Source: Blastobasis lacticolella
Taxonomy: Eukaryota; Arthropoda; Insecta; Lepidoptera; Blastobasidae
Assembly: GCA_905147135.1 (NCBI GenBank)
Contig: LR990051.1
Coordinates: forward strand, 19,249,115-19,313,114
Direction of reading: 5' to 3'
Length of the DNA: 64,000 bases
Shown here one piece after another: positions 31,890 to 42,905 of this stretch. Each line of letters starts with the position of its first letter. Positions within the stretch are counted from its first letter, which is position 1. Position numbers and translations under genes: made by a program. The notes under the pieces are model-generated. The model was not told where the DNA came from, did no database searches, and worked only from the letters and a program-made list of their open reading frames with translations.

Positions 31890-33123
31890 GCTTCATTTTT
31901 CTGCCTCTGCAATAGTTTGTAATTCCAAACTAAATGCCTGACAATATAATCTGAGCAATTGCACAGGAAATGGATACGTCTCGAACTTTTAAGAAAGTAT
32001 ACTCGAAATACTCGAACAGATAAAAATGTAAAACTCCCAATACTCCTGCAACAAAGTCTCGGGTCACGGCTTCCACGAATTCTTTTTAATTTAAGTTAAA
32101 TTTCAGATATCGGGGTTTCATTACATCCAGGAGCACCTGACCCTTGGAAAGTTGGTAAATGAATTCTTTATCCCATCGGAGAAGTTGTGGAGTTTCCATG
32201 ATTTTTATATTGCGAAGTTCCTTCGGCATTACCTATGCATTGTCTCGGAGCACCGCGGTGCTCATTTAATTTTACGGCAGGGAACAGCTGTTTGTAAACT
32301 TTCACGTTCCGGATACATTTGGATGAAGGTAATGTTTGCTGTAAATCTGCATGTAATGAATACCGTTGTTTAATAATTATTGTAAATAATATAATGTGGT
32401 AGCCTTGGCGTTAGGGATATCGCAGATAAGATCAAGGAGATTCGGAAAAGAATGAGTCAATTTAGACCATCTGTTAAAAAAGTTGAGCAGCCATGGTCTA
32501 GGTAGTTTCACCCAATGGGAGATTGCAAGTTGATGGCGTAAACATCCAGCACGGGGTAGTCTGAAAGCTATATATTACAGATACTGATTAAAGACTACAA
32601 TATTGACATCTTGAATGGGCCGTTGGCACTCGCATTTCGACTCTGCAAATACCTAATCGCTGATTATTTTTAAGACTTAATGATGGGGTTTTACTCGACG
32701 ATGAATCAAGAGTTGCAAAAAATATAGGTCCCTTACTTACCTACCTAGTTGATTTTACACCAATTGAAATCGTAATGTCTAGCTAAGTATACTTCCATAC
32801 TTGTAAAAAGTTCCTGTTCGAAATGATGTCCGAACGCTGAAATGAATATTTTAATATCGGCCGCGCTGACAAAGACCTGTATTTTTGTTCTACGTCTGTT
32901 ATTGGAAAGTCCCGAGATCGCGCCTAATAACGTCATCTTGCTCTCTTCAATAACTCAAATCAAAACTATTAGGGATTCAGGCATTTGAGTTTTGGAACAA
33001 ACAGGTTCAAGTATGCATTCGTACATCGGCCTCAGAAGAAAAATCTGGGTGAGATTGGTCTGCCACTCGTTAACCATAATAATTAAAATGAACATATTGG
33101 CGTTTCTAAGTTATGTAGATGAA
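31890..33123. other. No gene; one short perfect palindrome
   Basis: GAGCACCGCGGTGCTC at 32248-32263 is a perfect 16-bp palindrome. Frames of up to 73 codons have no recognisable content. Confidence 0.35.
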
Positions 33124-33270
33124 TCCTAACTTATGCTCTTTGAGGGAAAACATCGTGATGAAACCTGCACATTCAGGCGACTGAATGTCTAACCATGGTT
33201 CAGGTTCCCCTGGTAGCAGAGTCACTTAAGTCAGATGGCAGTCACTCCACTATAATTGCCTGATCTGTCT
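33124..33270 (+). mobile_element. SINE-A 3' part
   Basis: Starts at TTATGCTCTTTGAGGGAAAA and continues through CATCGTGATGAAACCTGCAC, CAGGCGACTGAATG and CCCCTGGTAGCAG to TGCCTGATCTGTC. The tRNA-like head and the last 70 bases are missing. Confidence 0.82.
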
Positions 33271-34018
33271 ATTGTATTGTTTCCTACCTTACGTAGTTAG
33301 TTCCCAGCAAGGGACTGTCATGGGCTGTATGTATGTTTTGCCGTTCATATGTATATCCTGCCCAACCCCTGTATATACCTATTCTGCGAAGGTGTATCCG
33401 GATTATCCGGACGGTCCCGCTCCTACCGTCTGTCCCACGCCCCACTGTCCGTTGTCCTGTAATGCGATTAGCTGGTGCTCCCGCAGATAATGACTCTTTT
33501 AGTTTAGCGAGCAGGAACGCGGCTTTGGAAGTTACCTACGCTAGTTCGGCAACATTTTATATTTTTTTGTTGCAATTTGTTTAGTCGCCTGGCTTGGCTA
33601 TTATTGCGTCCACTTATAATAATTATTTTGGCGTGAAAGTCTACTCTGCCGGCCACCACATAGGCTTGCTTTGCGTTGTCCAGATGCGAAGACCCTATAC
33701 CCTATCAGACGTAAATATGAATGCTGCTTGTTATGGATATTTTAATTCACTACTCACTTACGGTATTGACCTGTGGGGCGACGCTGTCCTATCATATTTT
33801 ATGAATTATATCGATACGGTAACATAACGTCATGAGATATGTTTAATCCACATGATTTCGAATTATAATAAGTCTATGATATTTTGAAATTGTAATTGTA
33901 ATGAATTGTAATTAAGTAATACTCTTATTTAAAACATTGTGACATTCCGAATTTGTAATTAGCGAATTTTCATTTTTGTATGGCAACGTAATATTAATAA
34001 ATAATGTGTAATAATGTT
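33271..34018. other. No supported gene
   Basis: Overlapping frames of 72-83 codons at 33272-33584 fall in a slightly GC-rich patch without motifs. GTCTACTCTGCCGGCCACCA at 33640 is a 30-base family D scrap. Confidence 0.3.
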
Positions 34019-34280
34019 GACGACCTGAGTGGTTCAATGGTCAACATCTGCCACGCAAGAGGTCCCGGGTTCGATTCCAGGCCGGGCAGAAATTGAAATG
34101 ATGAAATTAAATTTCTGTTACGGGTCTGGGTGTTCTATGTATAATAAGTATGTATTTAAAAGTATTTAAGTAGTATATCAGATATCCAGCACCCACAGTA
34201 CAAGCTTTGCTTAGTTTGGGGCTAGATGGCGCTGTGTGAAATTGTCCACGAATATTTATTTATTTTATTTATTTATTTAA
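34019..34280 (+). mobile_element. SINE-B copy, full length
   Basis: The best copy of the family. Head GACGACCTGAGTGGTTCAAT, B-box GGGTTCGATTCCAGGCC, AAATTTCTGTTACGGGTCTG, GTGTTCTATGTATAATAAG, ACCCACAGTACAAGCTTTGC, GGGGCTAGATGGCGCTGTGT, and a (TATTT)n-like tail. No target duplication is evident in the AT-rich flanks. Confidence 0.92.
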
Positions 34281-35130
34281 TGTTTGGCCAAAACAAATGA
34301 CTAAAAATTTTATGTAAAAATTTAAATTATTATTTATCAAAATAAATTAAATTGAATAGAATTGAATATACAACATTTCCATTTGTATCAACTTCATTAA
34401 CAAAACGCCATAACGTCGAGCAACAACGGCGCGCAACAATCATGATGTACCGATTCTAATCTACCTTTCGCTAATAAATTAAACTCACTCACAAATCTTG
34501 GAGCCTCCATTCAAATTCTAACCTTATTCTGTCCACGACAACGTCGAAATTGTAACTGCAACCCCTCAAGGGTCCCGTACAGGTTAGGGGCCCAGTCTAT
34601 TCGTTACAATTTTTCTTTGTCACACAGCGCCGGATTTGGGCGGAATTAAGTTCCCGGGAGAATTTTATTAAGTGTCTCCTTAAGGTGTGTGCGTGTGTTT
34701 AAAGACGTGGTCGATTAAGCTTGAATTTCAGATGCGGGGGATAATTTCAAGCATAATTTGTGTGAATAAATGGATGGGTGTGAAACGTGGCTGCGTAAAA
34801 AAGAAACGCTTTAGAAATGCTTCTGATTATGTGCGTCGTTTAACCGTGTTCTTGCTTCCCTGGAATAATGGTTTCAGGTTAGCGCTTGACGGTTTACGTA
34901 AATTTTCGACATAGGTACTAAAATGTTTATTAGAGCGCAATTATAGGCATGAGGCATTTCATCTTATTCCTCAACAGTGGGATGAGATTTCGATGACCCA
35001 GGGAATAGGTAAACTGAAATTTAATATTTATAAAAATTGATTGGATAAGAAATGAGTACTTGGTATATTATAGAAATATACAATGGGCTTTTAAGTTTTA
35101 ATTAAACTAACATTTTAATTTTAAGTATGT
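34281..35130. other. No gene seen
   Basis: Mixed AT-rich DNA with a slightly GC-richer patch at 34380-34660. A 75-codon frame at 34687-34914 has no recognisable motif. Confidence 0.35.
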
Positions 35131-35223
35131 AATTACCTGATCGACAAATCCTGGAACATGGTCAAGGGGGACCCCGGGCCCTCGGCCTCGAGAGCACAAC
35201 CGGGTCATTAACACTAACATGAT
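35131..35223 (+). mobile_element. SINE-A 3' end
   Basis: AATTACCTGATCGACAAATC, ACATGGTCAAGG, GACCCCGGGCCCTCGG and GAGAGCACAACCGGGTCATT, then the terminal AACACTAACATGA. 5'-truncated, as expected of a retroposed SINE. Confidence 0.82.
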
Positions 35224-36091
35224 TTTCTCACACACCTATATAAATACAGCAATCTGCTTGTTTATTACTTTTTAATTTTTAATAGCAGTCGGGGCTTTTA
35301 GTTTATGTACTACTTTATAAATGCATAGATAATGTAGGGTAAATTTTGTATAGTAAAATATATACCTATTTTTAAGCAATACAATGTGCTTACCTATAAC
35401 TTACTCAAAATACTTGTGCCAGGATTTTAGTGTCTGTCAATGATATATCAAGTGGCGATCTCTGGTGTCCGAGGCCAAGATCCACTTTAGGTCGCTGAGC
35501 CAGCGCAGTAAGTAAGTGAGTAAGTAATAATATAACTTTTCGTTTCGACATTTTGTGCACTTTTATTGAAGTACTTGTTAATGTAACATGAAACGTTAGC
35601 TACATTATTAATAAAGAAAAACGTGTGTGGAAAAAATTTAATGTTTATATGTAAACATGTCTATTTTTGATACATTGTCTCATTTATAGAGGCCACTGAG
35701 CTGAAAATTTCTAATTACAGATGTAATCAAAGGAAAAACAGACTTACAGAGGTTTAAAAATTCCTAGCAATTACAATTAGGTATTACAATGCTACGGTGT
35801 CGTGACCAAATTTTAATTATCGGTAATAGAGGTTTGTCACTTATGCAGTGCCGCTTAACCAGGTTACACTATATAAAGTTGTAAAAAGTTTTGGTCTCAT
35901 GTTTTTTTGGTTTTCAAAACACTAAATTCTTTCTTTTTTTATTAACTGTTTTTTTATTTTTAATGTCCTAGCGTGTATTCTCAGTCTCGGCTCGACTCAC
36001 GCTAGTAACGATGCAGCCTCTTTTTAACTCCCGACGATAACAGAAGGATGTTATAAGTTTGACGTATGTATTTTTTTTTTTGTATATTTGA
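35224..36091. other. No gene seen
   Basis: AT-rich sequence with a GTAAGTAAGT-like microsatellite at about 35507-35527. Nothing recognisable. Confidence 0.35.
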
Positions 36092-36148
36092 CGAGACAGG
36101 CATTTGACCGCCATCTCACCTGTTGGTAAGTGACGATGCGGCTGAAGA
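36092..36148 (+). mobile_element. Dispersed repeat family E
   Basis: GACAGGCATTTGACCGCCAT, CTCACCTGTTGGTAAGTGAC and GATGCGGC match 9237-9345 closely but stop early. Confidence 0.55.
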
Positions 36149-36239
36149 AATAATTTAACATATTAAAAATAATAATTTAAAAAAGGTGTAGGTATTGCCC
36201 GTCTTGGACAATACCTATTAATTGAACTACCTCGTTTTC

Positions 36240-36628
36240 TGTGAGTCTGTCTGTAATTTGGATGTGGTCTCTGTTTGAAAGACAGTTTAATCGAGATAGT
36301 TCTTTACTTTGTTTCATTAAAATCGGTTTAGTAGTTTAGAAAATATTGAAGTACATGTATAAACTTGGTCGGAGCTTATCCGACTTTTTCTGTCGGTTGG
36401 GTCAATGTCAATCCCAACTCCACCCCTGGTTTTCCATCCAAAACGGTTAATAGTGGTCCGGGATTAGCCGGGAGAGTAATACGCTGGTGGAAGTTGCAGA
36501 CGGGTACAAATGCCCCCGAATATTGGTTAGTAGGCAAACTCGGCCCGGGCCCCGTGGTCCCCTTCGGGTGTCTCCCTGGCTCGACACACTTTGAATTCCT
36601 TCAGGAAATATATAGGGCACTGGTCTAG
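36240..36628 (+). other. Degenerate repeat plus an 87-codon open frame of unknown meaning
   Basis: GAAAGACAGTTTAATCGAGA and AAAATCGGTTTAGTAGTTTA match 48330-48390. Right after it a GC-rich stretch keeps an 87-codon frame open (36365-36628; contains VIRWWKLQTGTNAPEYW and LGPGPVVPFG). It is richer in W and P than the random frames here, but I recognise no domain and see no splice or promoter context. It may be a decayed element protein or chance. Confidence 0.25.
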
Positions 36629-36786
36629 ATGAACGCTTCTGTATACTTTGATAAGAAGTTGTGGAATTTTAAAAATATATGATTTTATTATTTGTAGTTG
36701 GAATAATATTAACCGTACAGGTAGAGATCAAGGAGCTTTATTTTTCTCGATATCTACGTAGTCTTATTATGTAAAAGTAATAAATA

Positions 36787-37105
36787 ATCATCTTAACGAA
36801 TGTCCCGGTTATGCTCCCGCGCTCGACGGCATGATCTAAGATTTGGCAGATCAGGTAATTACAGTGGAGCGACTGCGCTCTGACCTCCGTGACCCTCTTA
36901 CCATGGGAACCTGACCAGATTTTATTATGGTTACACATTCTGTCGCCTGAATATGCATGTTCGATCGCGATGTTTTCTCTCACCGTAAGGGCATCGGTTA
37001 GTGTCTAACTAATGTACATAACTCAGAAAAGAGTTATTGGTACATGACCACAGTGGGATTGGATCCCGGTACCTCTGGTTACAAGGCGGATCCCGTAACC
37101 ACATC
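36787..37105 (-). mobile_element. SINE-A copy, near full length
   Basis: On the reverse strand: a head with CAGAGGTACCGGGATCC in place of a normal B-box (GGTTCGAATCC degraded), CTTTTCTGAGTTATGTACAT, ACAGAATGTGTAACCATAAT, and the end GACATTCGTTAAGATGA. All the body blocks are present in order. Confidence 0.85.
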
Positions 37106-37534
37106 TGTAATTTGAAAATTGCACATAATAGAAAATATTGTAACTATCCTATCAAAATTTTATCTACCGGCTCAAACTTTCCCCAAAACTCAGAATCGAC
37201 TCTCGAATACCCACAAAACTTGGCGCCGAATTAAATACTCCCTAACTGCTTCGTAAACATTAACAAGTATAAAGCTTAGTTAACCAGCTCATCGATATTC
37301 AAGAGCAGACGGGCCCAGACAAAAGCCAAGCTACCGCCACTCTCAATTCGTAATACAGCCACGTAAACAGCCAGAAAATTAAGAACTACCCTTCAAAATG
37401 TCTCATTCAGCCCCTTCCCGGGACAAACAGGGCTGGCGTAAATAAAATTAATTGTACATTCCTCCCGTACCTGGTGACTAACGAGGGAAGACTTATTTAC
37501 AGGGAATCCGCTTTCCGCTTCCACAAAGAGTCTG
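37106..37534. other. No gene seen
   Basis: Unique-looking sequence of moderate GC. No recognisable repeat. Confidence 0.35.
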
Positions 37535-38199
37535 CTAGTGATGGGCGGTGTTTGAAAGTAACAAGTGAGTTATTCGCGAATAATTTAAGTAGGCTTTTAA
37601 TTTGATAGATTGTGATAGATCAAGTATAAGAAAAAATCCACTTTGTAGTGATAGTATAGTAGAGGCTCACAAAACGTTCCTCAGCCCATGCATAATCAGA
37701 TACAAAAATAAATTATTATTGGCCTAAACTTCGACTATTCGCAGCCTATTTACATATGCTCTAGTGTGGTTCTAGAAGCAAAAATAACATGCGGATGCCA
37801 AAGATGGAGCAAAGTGGAGAAGAAAGAGTAGGAAAGCAGACCCTGGCCAAAGCTGGGATTTACCGATTAAACAAATCATTTTTATTCGATAATGTTTTAA
37901 ACTATCACGGTTATTATCAAATATTTTAAGGGTTTGTTCCGGGTTTCCTACCGCGTACCTTTATTGACGATGATTATTTATAGTAGTCCTGTGACAATGA
38001 TCCATGCAACTGCGTCGAAATATCGGGCTACTCATCAACAAAGGTACGCGGTAGGAAACCCGAACCCCCTAAAACCCGACCCCTTAAAACGCATTTTTAT
38101 TCGCATTATATTAAATGTTGATTGATTTAACATGATTTTTATTTATGTACGTAATTCGAATAACTCATTGCTACTATCGAATAATTCGCCCGTCACTAG
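37535..38199. mobile_element. 665-bp TIR element with internal foldback
   Basis: The left end CTAGTGATGGGCG with, further in, GTGAGTTATTCG is matched in inverse at the right end (CGAATAACTCAT ... CGCCCGTCACTAG). The TAGTGATGGGC-type end is reminiscent of hAT-like elements, but an 8-bp target duplication was not found. In the centre, arms at 37941-37962 and 38040-38061 are perfectly complementary (GGGTTTCCTACCGCGTACCT). Around 37800-37860 GGAGAAGAAAGAGTAGGAAA then GCAGACCCTGGCC resembles an RTE C-terminal scrap. No intact frame. Confidence 0.68.
37941..38061. repeat. Inner foldback with 22-bp perfect arms
   Basis: The arm starting GGGTTTCCTACCGCGTACCT (37941-37962) pairs with its reverse complement at 38040-38061 across a 77-base spacer. 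It is nested inside the outer TIRs at 37535 and 38199, so it may be a separate foldback element inserted in the larger one. Confidence 0.8.
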
Positions 38200-38666
38200 T
38201 CACTGTATTACCCCGTTGGGGATTCTTTCGTTTTAACTGGCTAGTATTTATCCGCAAGTCTTGGACTGTCTCCTGTGTCTAATGGAATGTTGTTCTCAAC
38301 TACCTTTGAAGTGTTGGCTTTAGTGTTTTCATACGATTATAATGTAACGTCGGTTGATACCCTTTGTATTGTTGTCTTCATATTAAAGTTTGGAAATGTT
38401 TATTCCTATGAATTTTATTATTAGTTGAAACTTTATGGAGGCTCAAATCCAGCATTGGATGATGAACAGAGCATTCCAGGGTAATTTATATTGAGGAATA
38501 ATTAAAAATAAAGCTACAAGACTAAGCGATAGTCCTAATTAAATTTTAATCCATAAAGAATTAAAAGGAGGTCTGGTAAATCACAGGTAAATCACAGGGT
38601 TTTCAAACCCTGGCCTGGTGCAAAAGAAATGTACTTCAGATTTTAAAATAATAACAGTAGATGTAA
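38200..38666. other. No gene seen
   Basis: AT-rich unique-looking DNA. AATCACAGG is directly repeated near 38580-38598. Confidence 0.35.
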
Positions 38667-38922
38667 GCCGTGTGGTGTCCGGCAGAGTAGAATAGCACAA
38701 CCCCTTACACACGTGGATGTCGTACAAGGCGACTAATGATTTCGAGGCACAAAATCTAAGAGTCTCCGTGGGCTGGAAAATGGGCAGCAGCGTTTTCCAT
38801 TGTTGTATAACACTGCGATCTCCAACCCGCCTGCCAAGCGTGGAGATTATGGCAACAACCTCCACTTTCGTGGGAGAGGCCCGAAGTCCTGCAGTGGACT
38901 GTTATGGGCTGTGATGATGAAT
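38667..38922 (+). mobile_element. Family D (RTE-like) copy, full length
   Basis: The forward-strand reference for the family: GCCGTGTGGTGTCCGGCAGA, CACGTGGATGTCGTACAAGG, GGAAAATGGGCAGCAGCG, CTGCCAAGCGTGGAGATTAT, GTGGGAGAGGCCCGAAGTCC, GCAGTGGACTGTTATGGGCT and the TGATGATGA terminus. Non-coding. Confidence 0.78.
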
Positions 38923-38970
38923 AGTAGATATTATATTGTCAAGATACGCTGTCGTCTAATTGAAGAAGAC

Positions 38971-39175
38971 GTTTGATAGGCGCTTAGATGTAAAAAATAC
39001 TAAAATTACTATTGGACCGATTTTGACCAAACTTGGGCGGGACGTAGACAAAACCTGGGATGAACATAGGTTATGTGAAGTCATCTATACTACGACTTGT
39101 AGATTGAAATTGTATTTTCATCATCTACAGGCAAAAAAAATTTGTAGATTTTATCTGCCTATGTCATAAAATTGC
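38971..39175 (+). mobile_element. Possible Helitron-like internal segment
   Basis: TTGGACCGATTTTGACCAAA, CTTGGGCGGGACGTAGACAA and ACCTGGGATGAACATAGG are typical of H1/H3-type interiors, but neither terminus is preserved. Confidence 0.4.
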
Positions 39176-39478
39176 AACTAGCCTAAATATCGTACATGTT
39201 ATTTGAAATGTAGTATTTAAAACTTAATAATGACTTTATTCATTTAATTTCAGCTATGCACTTAAAAATAACCAGGTATCAACGGTTTGTAGCCAACCTA
39301 ATCAGACTAAACACCTCATCAGCTGACCGTTCGTCCGAAATAATCAGCCAAAATAGTCGCCCGCAACACCTACAATTTGCAGTTAAACCGCCGCTCGGCT
39401 GTTTAGCAGTAAACCATAATGTAGTTCCGAAACTCCCCACTAATCTCCGATCAAATCAAACGTAGCCGGCGTGCGACG

Positions 39479-39541
39479 CGGGATCCCGTAATCCGGGATA
39501 CGCCGGCGATCCCGGCCCACCTGCGGGATTACGGGATCCCG
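39479..39541. repeat. GC-rich cruciform-forming sequence
   Basis: CGGGATCCCGTAATCC (39479-39494) pairs perfectly over 16 bp with its reverse complement at 39526-39541. Overlapping it, CCGGGAT (39493) and ATCCCGG (39509) form an inner arm around CGCCGGCG. GGATCCCG and related GGATC motifs recur. It stands out from AT-rich flanks. No TIR element or frame explains it. Confidence 0.7.
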
Positions 39542-40554
39542 GGACGCGGTACTATCTGTCTTGATGATGTATTGTCGACTCGAGTGTTATGGACAGATGT
39601 CGCTGTGAGTTTGGCCGGTGGATGCGTCTCGATTGGGGTTGGGGTTTTAAGATGCGGTATTGAATGATTCGGTGCGCGATCGGGGTGCTGAGTAGGTGAT
39701 GCGTGATAGGGGGTTCTGTTTCGAATGATATTTGAAATTGTACCTTTACTATACCTAATAGGTTAAGACGTAGAACACTGTGGAAATGGAGATATGTTTT
39801 AGCGTAGATATAATAAGTAATCAGGTAAACAAGTAATCGCTAATTGAATCTATCCGTTACCTGTCATCTAGGAAAAGTTTTTCTTTAAATATTGTTTTGT
39901 AATGGCGAATTCGACCCGTTATTTTGAATGAATAGGTGTATAGGAATAGGTTCATTAGGTGTATCTATTGTCTGTTTGATTTTCATTAATTGTATAAAAA
40001 ATAAATTTCAGGTCTTATTGACAGGGTCATTGTCTTGATACTTCTCATTTACGGATCATAATATAGTAAGCTAAGAAATAAGAGTGATGAATATGTTTAA
40101 AAAATGACAATTCAAATCAAATTCAAATCTATTATTTCAGAATCAGTATTCTATAGTTTATTGGTAAATGATCAAAGTTGCCAATGCTATGTTAGTAGAT
40201 AATTTTGTAATCTCAGAATACCATTGCACAATTTATTTTACACCGAAACTCAGCTATTGTGTAGCCTCCACAAACAGCCAACCTTCCCTGGGAGCCGTCA
40301 AACAAAAACTGTCCCGTGAATTGGGTGCTTAAGGAAGTTCCACCTGAAAACTTGGGGGATTTAATGAAAAAATAATTTCAATTTCCCAACACCGCATAGC
40401 GGGGGACCGCTGACATCATTACCTTCGCATATTTGCGGGGAACTTCGCCAAACTTTGGAATAGGTGCCTTAATTTTCCTTTGGAAACTTTCGAAACTGTC
40501 CTCCCATGATGCGGCGTCGCTATTCTAATTTTAAGTTTGTTTTTATTAGGGCGC
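39542..40554. other. No gene seen
   Basis: Mostly unique. At 40107-40140 CAAATCAAATTCAAATCTA looks like a reverse LINE-tail microsatellite. A GC-richer patch at 40270-40510 has no known motif. Confidence 0.35.
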
Positions 40555-40800
40555 AAATCACCGTGTGTCAACGTAGGTATACCTAGGTGCTATACAGTTT
40601 TAATTTACAGAAGTTTTATACGTACTTATAACAGATTGATATTGCTGTGACGTATTTAAAACGTACTTATTTTGTAAGTATTTTAAGATTGTTTTTATTG
40701 GGTTGCAAATCGCCGTATGGCAACCTAAGTTGGTATACGTAGGTACTACAACTATAGTACCTATTATACCTACGGCTATTACAGAATCAAGTTTTTAAAT
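40555..40800. repeat. Imperfect 150-bp direct repeat
   Basis: CAAATCACCGTGTGTCAACG with TAGGTATACCTAGGTG (from 40555) recurs as CAAATCGCCGTATGGCAACC and TATACGTAGGTAC (from 40706). GACGTATTTAAAACGTACTT at 40650 recurs beyond the LINE insertion at 41130 (GACGTATCTAAAACGTATG). An older tandem duplication later split by the retroposed LINE end. Confidence 0.5.
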
Positions 40801-40819
40801 ATTTTACTTTTTCATGTTT

Positions 40820-41095
40820 GTGTTTTATTGTTGACTAATTTTATTTACGACATAAATATTTACAAAATAATATATATAACTAACTATATGAAAAACCTAA
40901 ACCTAATCTTATAAAAATTATATTTACAAATAAGTCAATTCCTTCAGAGCTTCTCCATGAGGCATGGTGCCCATAAGGCAGGCAACATTTTCCCTTTGAA
41001 CTGCGAGGCTCAATCTCTGAGCAAAAACGTTGCCAGCTTTGCTTGCGGTCATCAGTGGCCTCGCAGAGACGCCCCGAACGTTCTTAAATGAAAGA
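40820..41095 (-). pseudogene. Retroposed LINE 3' end with C-terminal frame
   Basis: The reverse strand has an open frame from about 41083 to a stop at 40924, containing LAVQRENVACLMGTMPHG and ending LKELTYL. It is followed by an AT-rich 3' untranslated region with two AATAAA signals near 40845 and 40820. The QRxSxAVQRxNxAxxxGT pattern recurs at C-termini of insect retroelement proteins, but I am not sure of the family. The insert separates two halves of an older local repeat. Confidence 0.5.
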
Positions 41096-41329
41096 TTTAG
41101 CCTCAGTTTTACAGACTTAGATATTTATGTGACGTATCTAAAACGTATGTAGCGCATGAATTCTATATATAGTTATACCTAAATTTACCTTTATTTATTA
41201 AAATTTACCTAGCGTTTACCCGCGACTTGCACTGCATTCTACACCCTTTCATCCTACTCTCGAATTTTCAAAACTCCTTAAAACTGTTAAAAATTGGGTT
41301 GTTATTTTGGAATTGTCGCACCGGTGTTG

Positions 41330-41396
41330 CTGATAGGTATCCCTAGGCGGCTGTGGGTGATCGCTTTCCATCAGGTAGCTCGCTTGCCAGTTTATC
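41330..41396 (-). mobile_element. LINE-beta 3' tail fragment
   Basis: GGTGATCGCTTTCCATCAGG, TAGCTCGCTTGCCAGTTTAT is the tail block of 15365-15420 in opposite orientation. Confidence 0.55.
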
Positions 41397-41942
41397 TACT
41401 GTGGAACATAAATTATTTTTCTCCCACTCGCAATCAACATTTTTTTATTACGTTTGACGTACTATATCTTTTTTTGTGTCCGCACCTGTCGTATGTTAAT
41501 CAACACTGAATATAATTATTATAAGGTATACTCTCTCAGGTTATCCAAGGGCTCGATAAACAAGTTAGAGCCCCAGCTGTCGCCCAAATAGCCGACGCCG
41601 CAAGTCGCCAGCCCGCACCGGATCAGGTGACCGGATTATTCCAGTTCAGGGCGGCTTGAACCGGATCAAACACGATTTTGGACTTACGGCTCCACGGAGT
41701 TTATTCCGGGCTCCGAGAGGGTTAAGTTCAAAGGTGATTTTGCTGGGTAATTGTTTCCCATTTAGATCGAGACGAGTTGCTGTGATCGGTTTGGGAGTGA
41801 CTGTGAGAATTGTCGTCGATTGTTCAAAAGTGGCATAAAGTTGTCAGACACTAGTTTTCAGAATAAAGAATCAGACACATAGATAACACACATTTACATA
41901 TGTTTAGTTTCACGTGATAATCATCTGAGTGGTGGTTGATTT
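41397..41942. other. No gene seen
   Basis: GC-richer patch at 41560-41720 with the local inverted motif CACCGGATCAGGTGACCGG. No coding support. Confidence 0.3.
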
Positions 41943-42107
41943 GACGACCTGAGTGGTTCAGTTGATTATCATGCCAGTCGCCACGCAGAGGTCCCGGGTT
42001 CGATTCTCGGCCGAGCAGAAATGGAAATGAAGAATTTTAATATCTGTTAGAGGTCTGGGTGTTATTTGTATAATAAGTATATATTCAAATGTATTTTTAT
42101 CTTTATC
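41943..42107 (+). mobile_element. SINE-B copy, 3'-shortened
   Basis: GACGACCTGAGTGGTTCAGT, GAGGTCCCGGGTTCGATTCT and GGTCTGGGTGTTATTTGTAT; similarity stops before the CAAGCTTTGC block. An H2 Helitron begins about 45 bp downstream. Confidence 0.85.
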
Positions 42108-42149
42108 CTTATTTCTCAGATCAGTACAGAGAGAAGCCAAACATATCAC

Positions 42150-42346
42150 TACATAGTATAACACAAAGTCGCTTTCTCTGTCCATATGTCCCTTTGTATG
42201 CTTAAATCTTTGAAACTACGCAACGGATTTTGATGCGGTTTTCAACAATACATAGAGCGATTCACGAGGAAGGTTTATAAGGAAGAAAAAAGGGTAAGTA
42301 GGGGTAAAGCAGGTGTCCGCGAACGAAGTCGCGCCGGGTCCACTAG
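42150..42346 (+). mobile_element. Helitron-like element (H2 group), complete
   Basis: ACATAGTATAACACAAAGTC, ACTACGCAACGGATTTTGAT, GCGGTTTTCAACAATACATA and CACGAGGAAGGTTTATAAGG, ending GCGAACGAAGTCGCGCCGGG then TCCACTAG. 197 bp. The 3' hairpin and CTAG are intact. The best example of this group in the window. Confidence 0.78.
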
Positions 42347-42905
42347 TTAGTAATAAAACATACACGACTGAGTTGGTAATACATTCAGATAATCTTATTA
42401 AATAAGGTAATAATGCTGATTGAATCCACACACCGTATAACTATTTGGCAGGCATTAGACACAGTAGTGGCATTAAAGTACATTTACAAAGTGTACCCAA
42501 TTACCTTGCGGACGAAGTATCCGATGAAGGGTAAATCTGTAAATCTTTAAAGTAAATAAAATTAAAATAATGTTAAAAAGTTTATTGGCATTGCTAAAGT
42601 AACACAGTAAGGAAACGTAGACGTCACATTTAAAAAATAAAGTAGCGACCCGGGTAAAAGAAAAAGGTACAGGTAAAAGAAACAGAAAAGTTTTACTACT
42701 TACCTTTGTATACCTACTCGTAGGTACGAGTATCATCATTCATTTTGCTGTATCTAAATTTCATAACACTCTTCCCTGTCATACTAACAGGTAAACTTTT
42801 ATCATCCCTTGAGTGTAGCAGGGGGTACGCAAACCATTGAACGTCGACAAATATTTGATATGGCATTGTATAATGGACTTTTTTTATGTATACTTATTTC
42901 AATTA
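42347..42905. other. No gene seen
   Basis: AT-rich; an 88-codon reverse frame at 42473-42739 lacks any motif. Confidence 0.3.

Noticed and set aside
32248..32263. Perfect 16-bp palindrome GAGCACCGCGGTGCTC
   Set aside because: Isolated, no loop or neighbouring element; a single palindrome of this size in 64 kb is not strong evidence.
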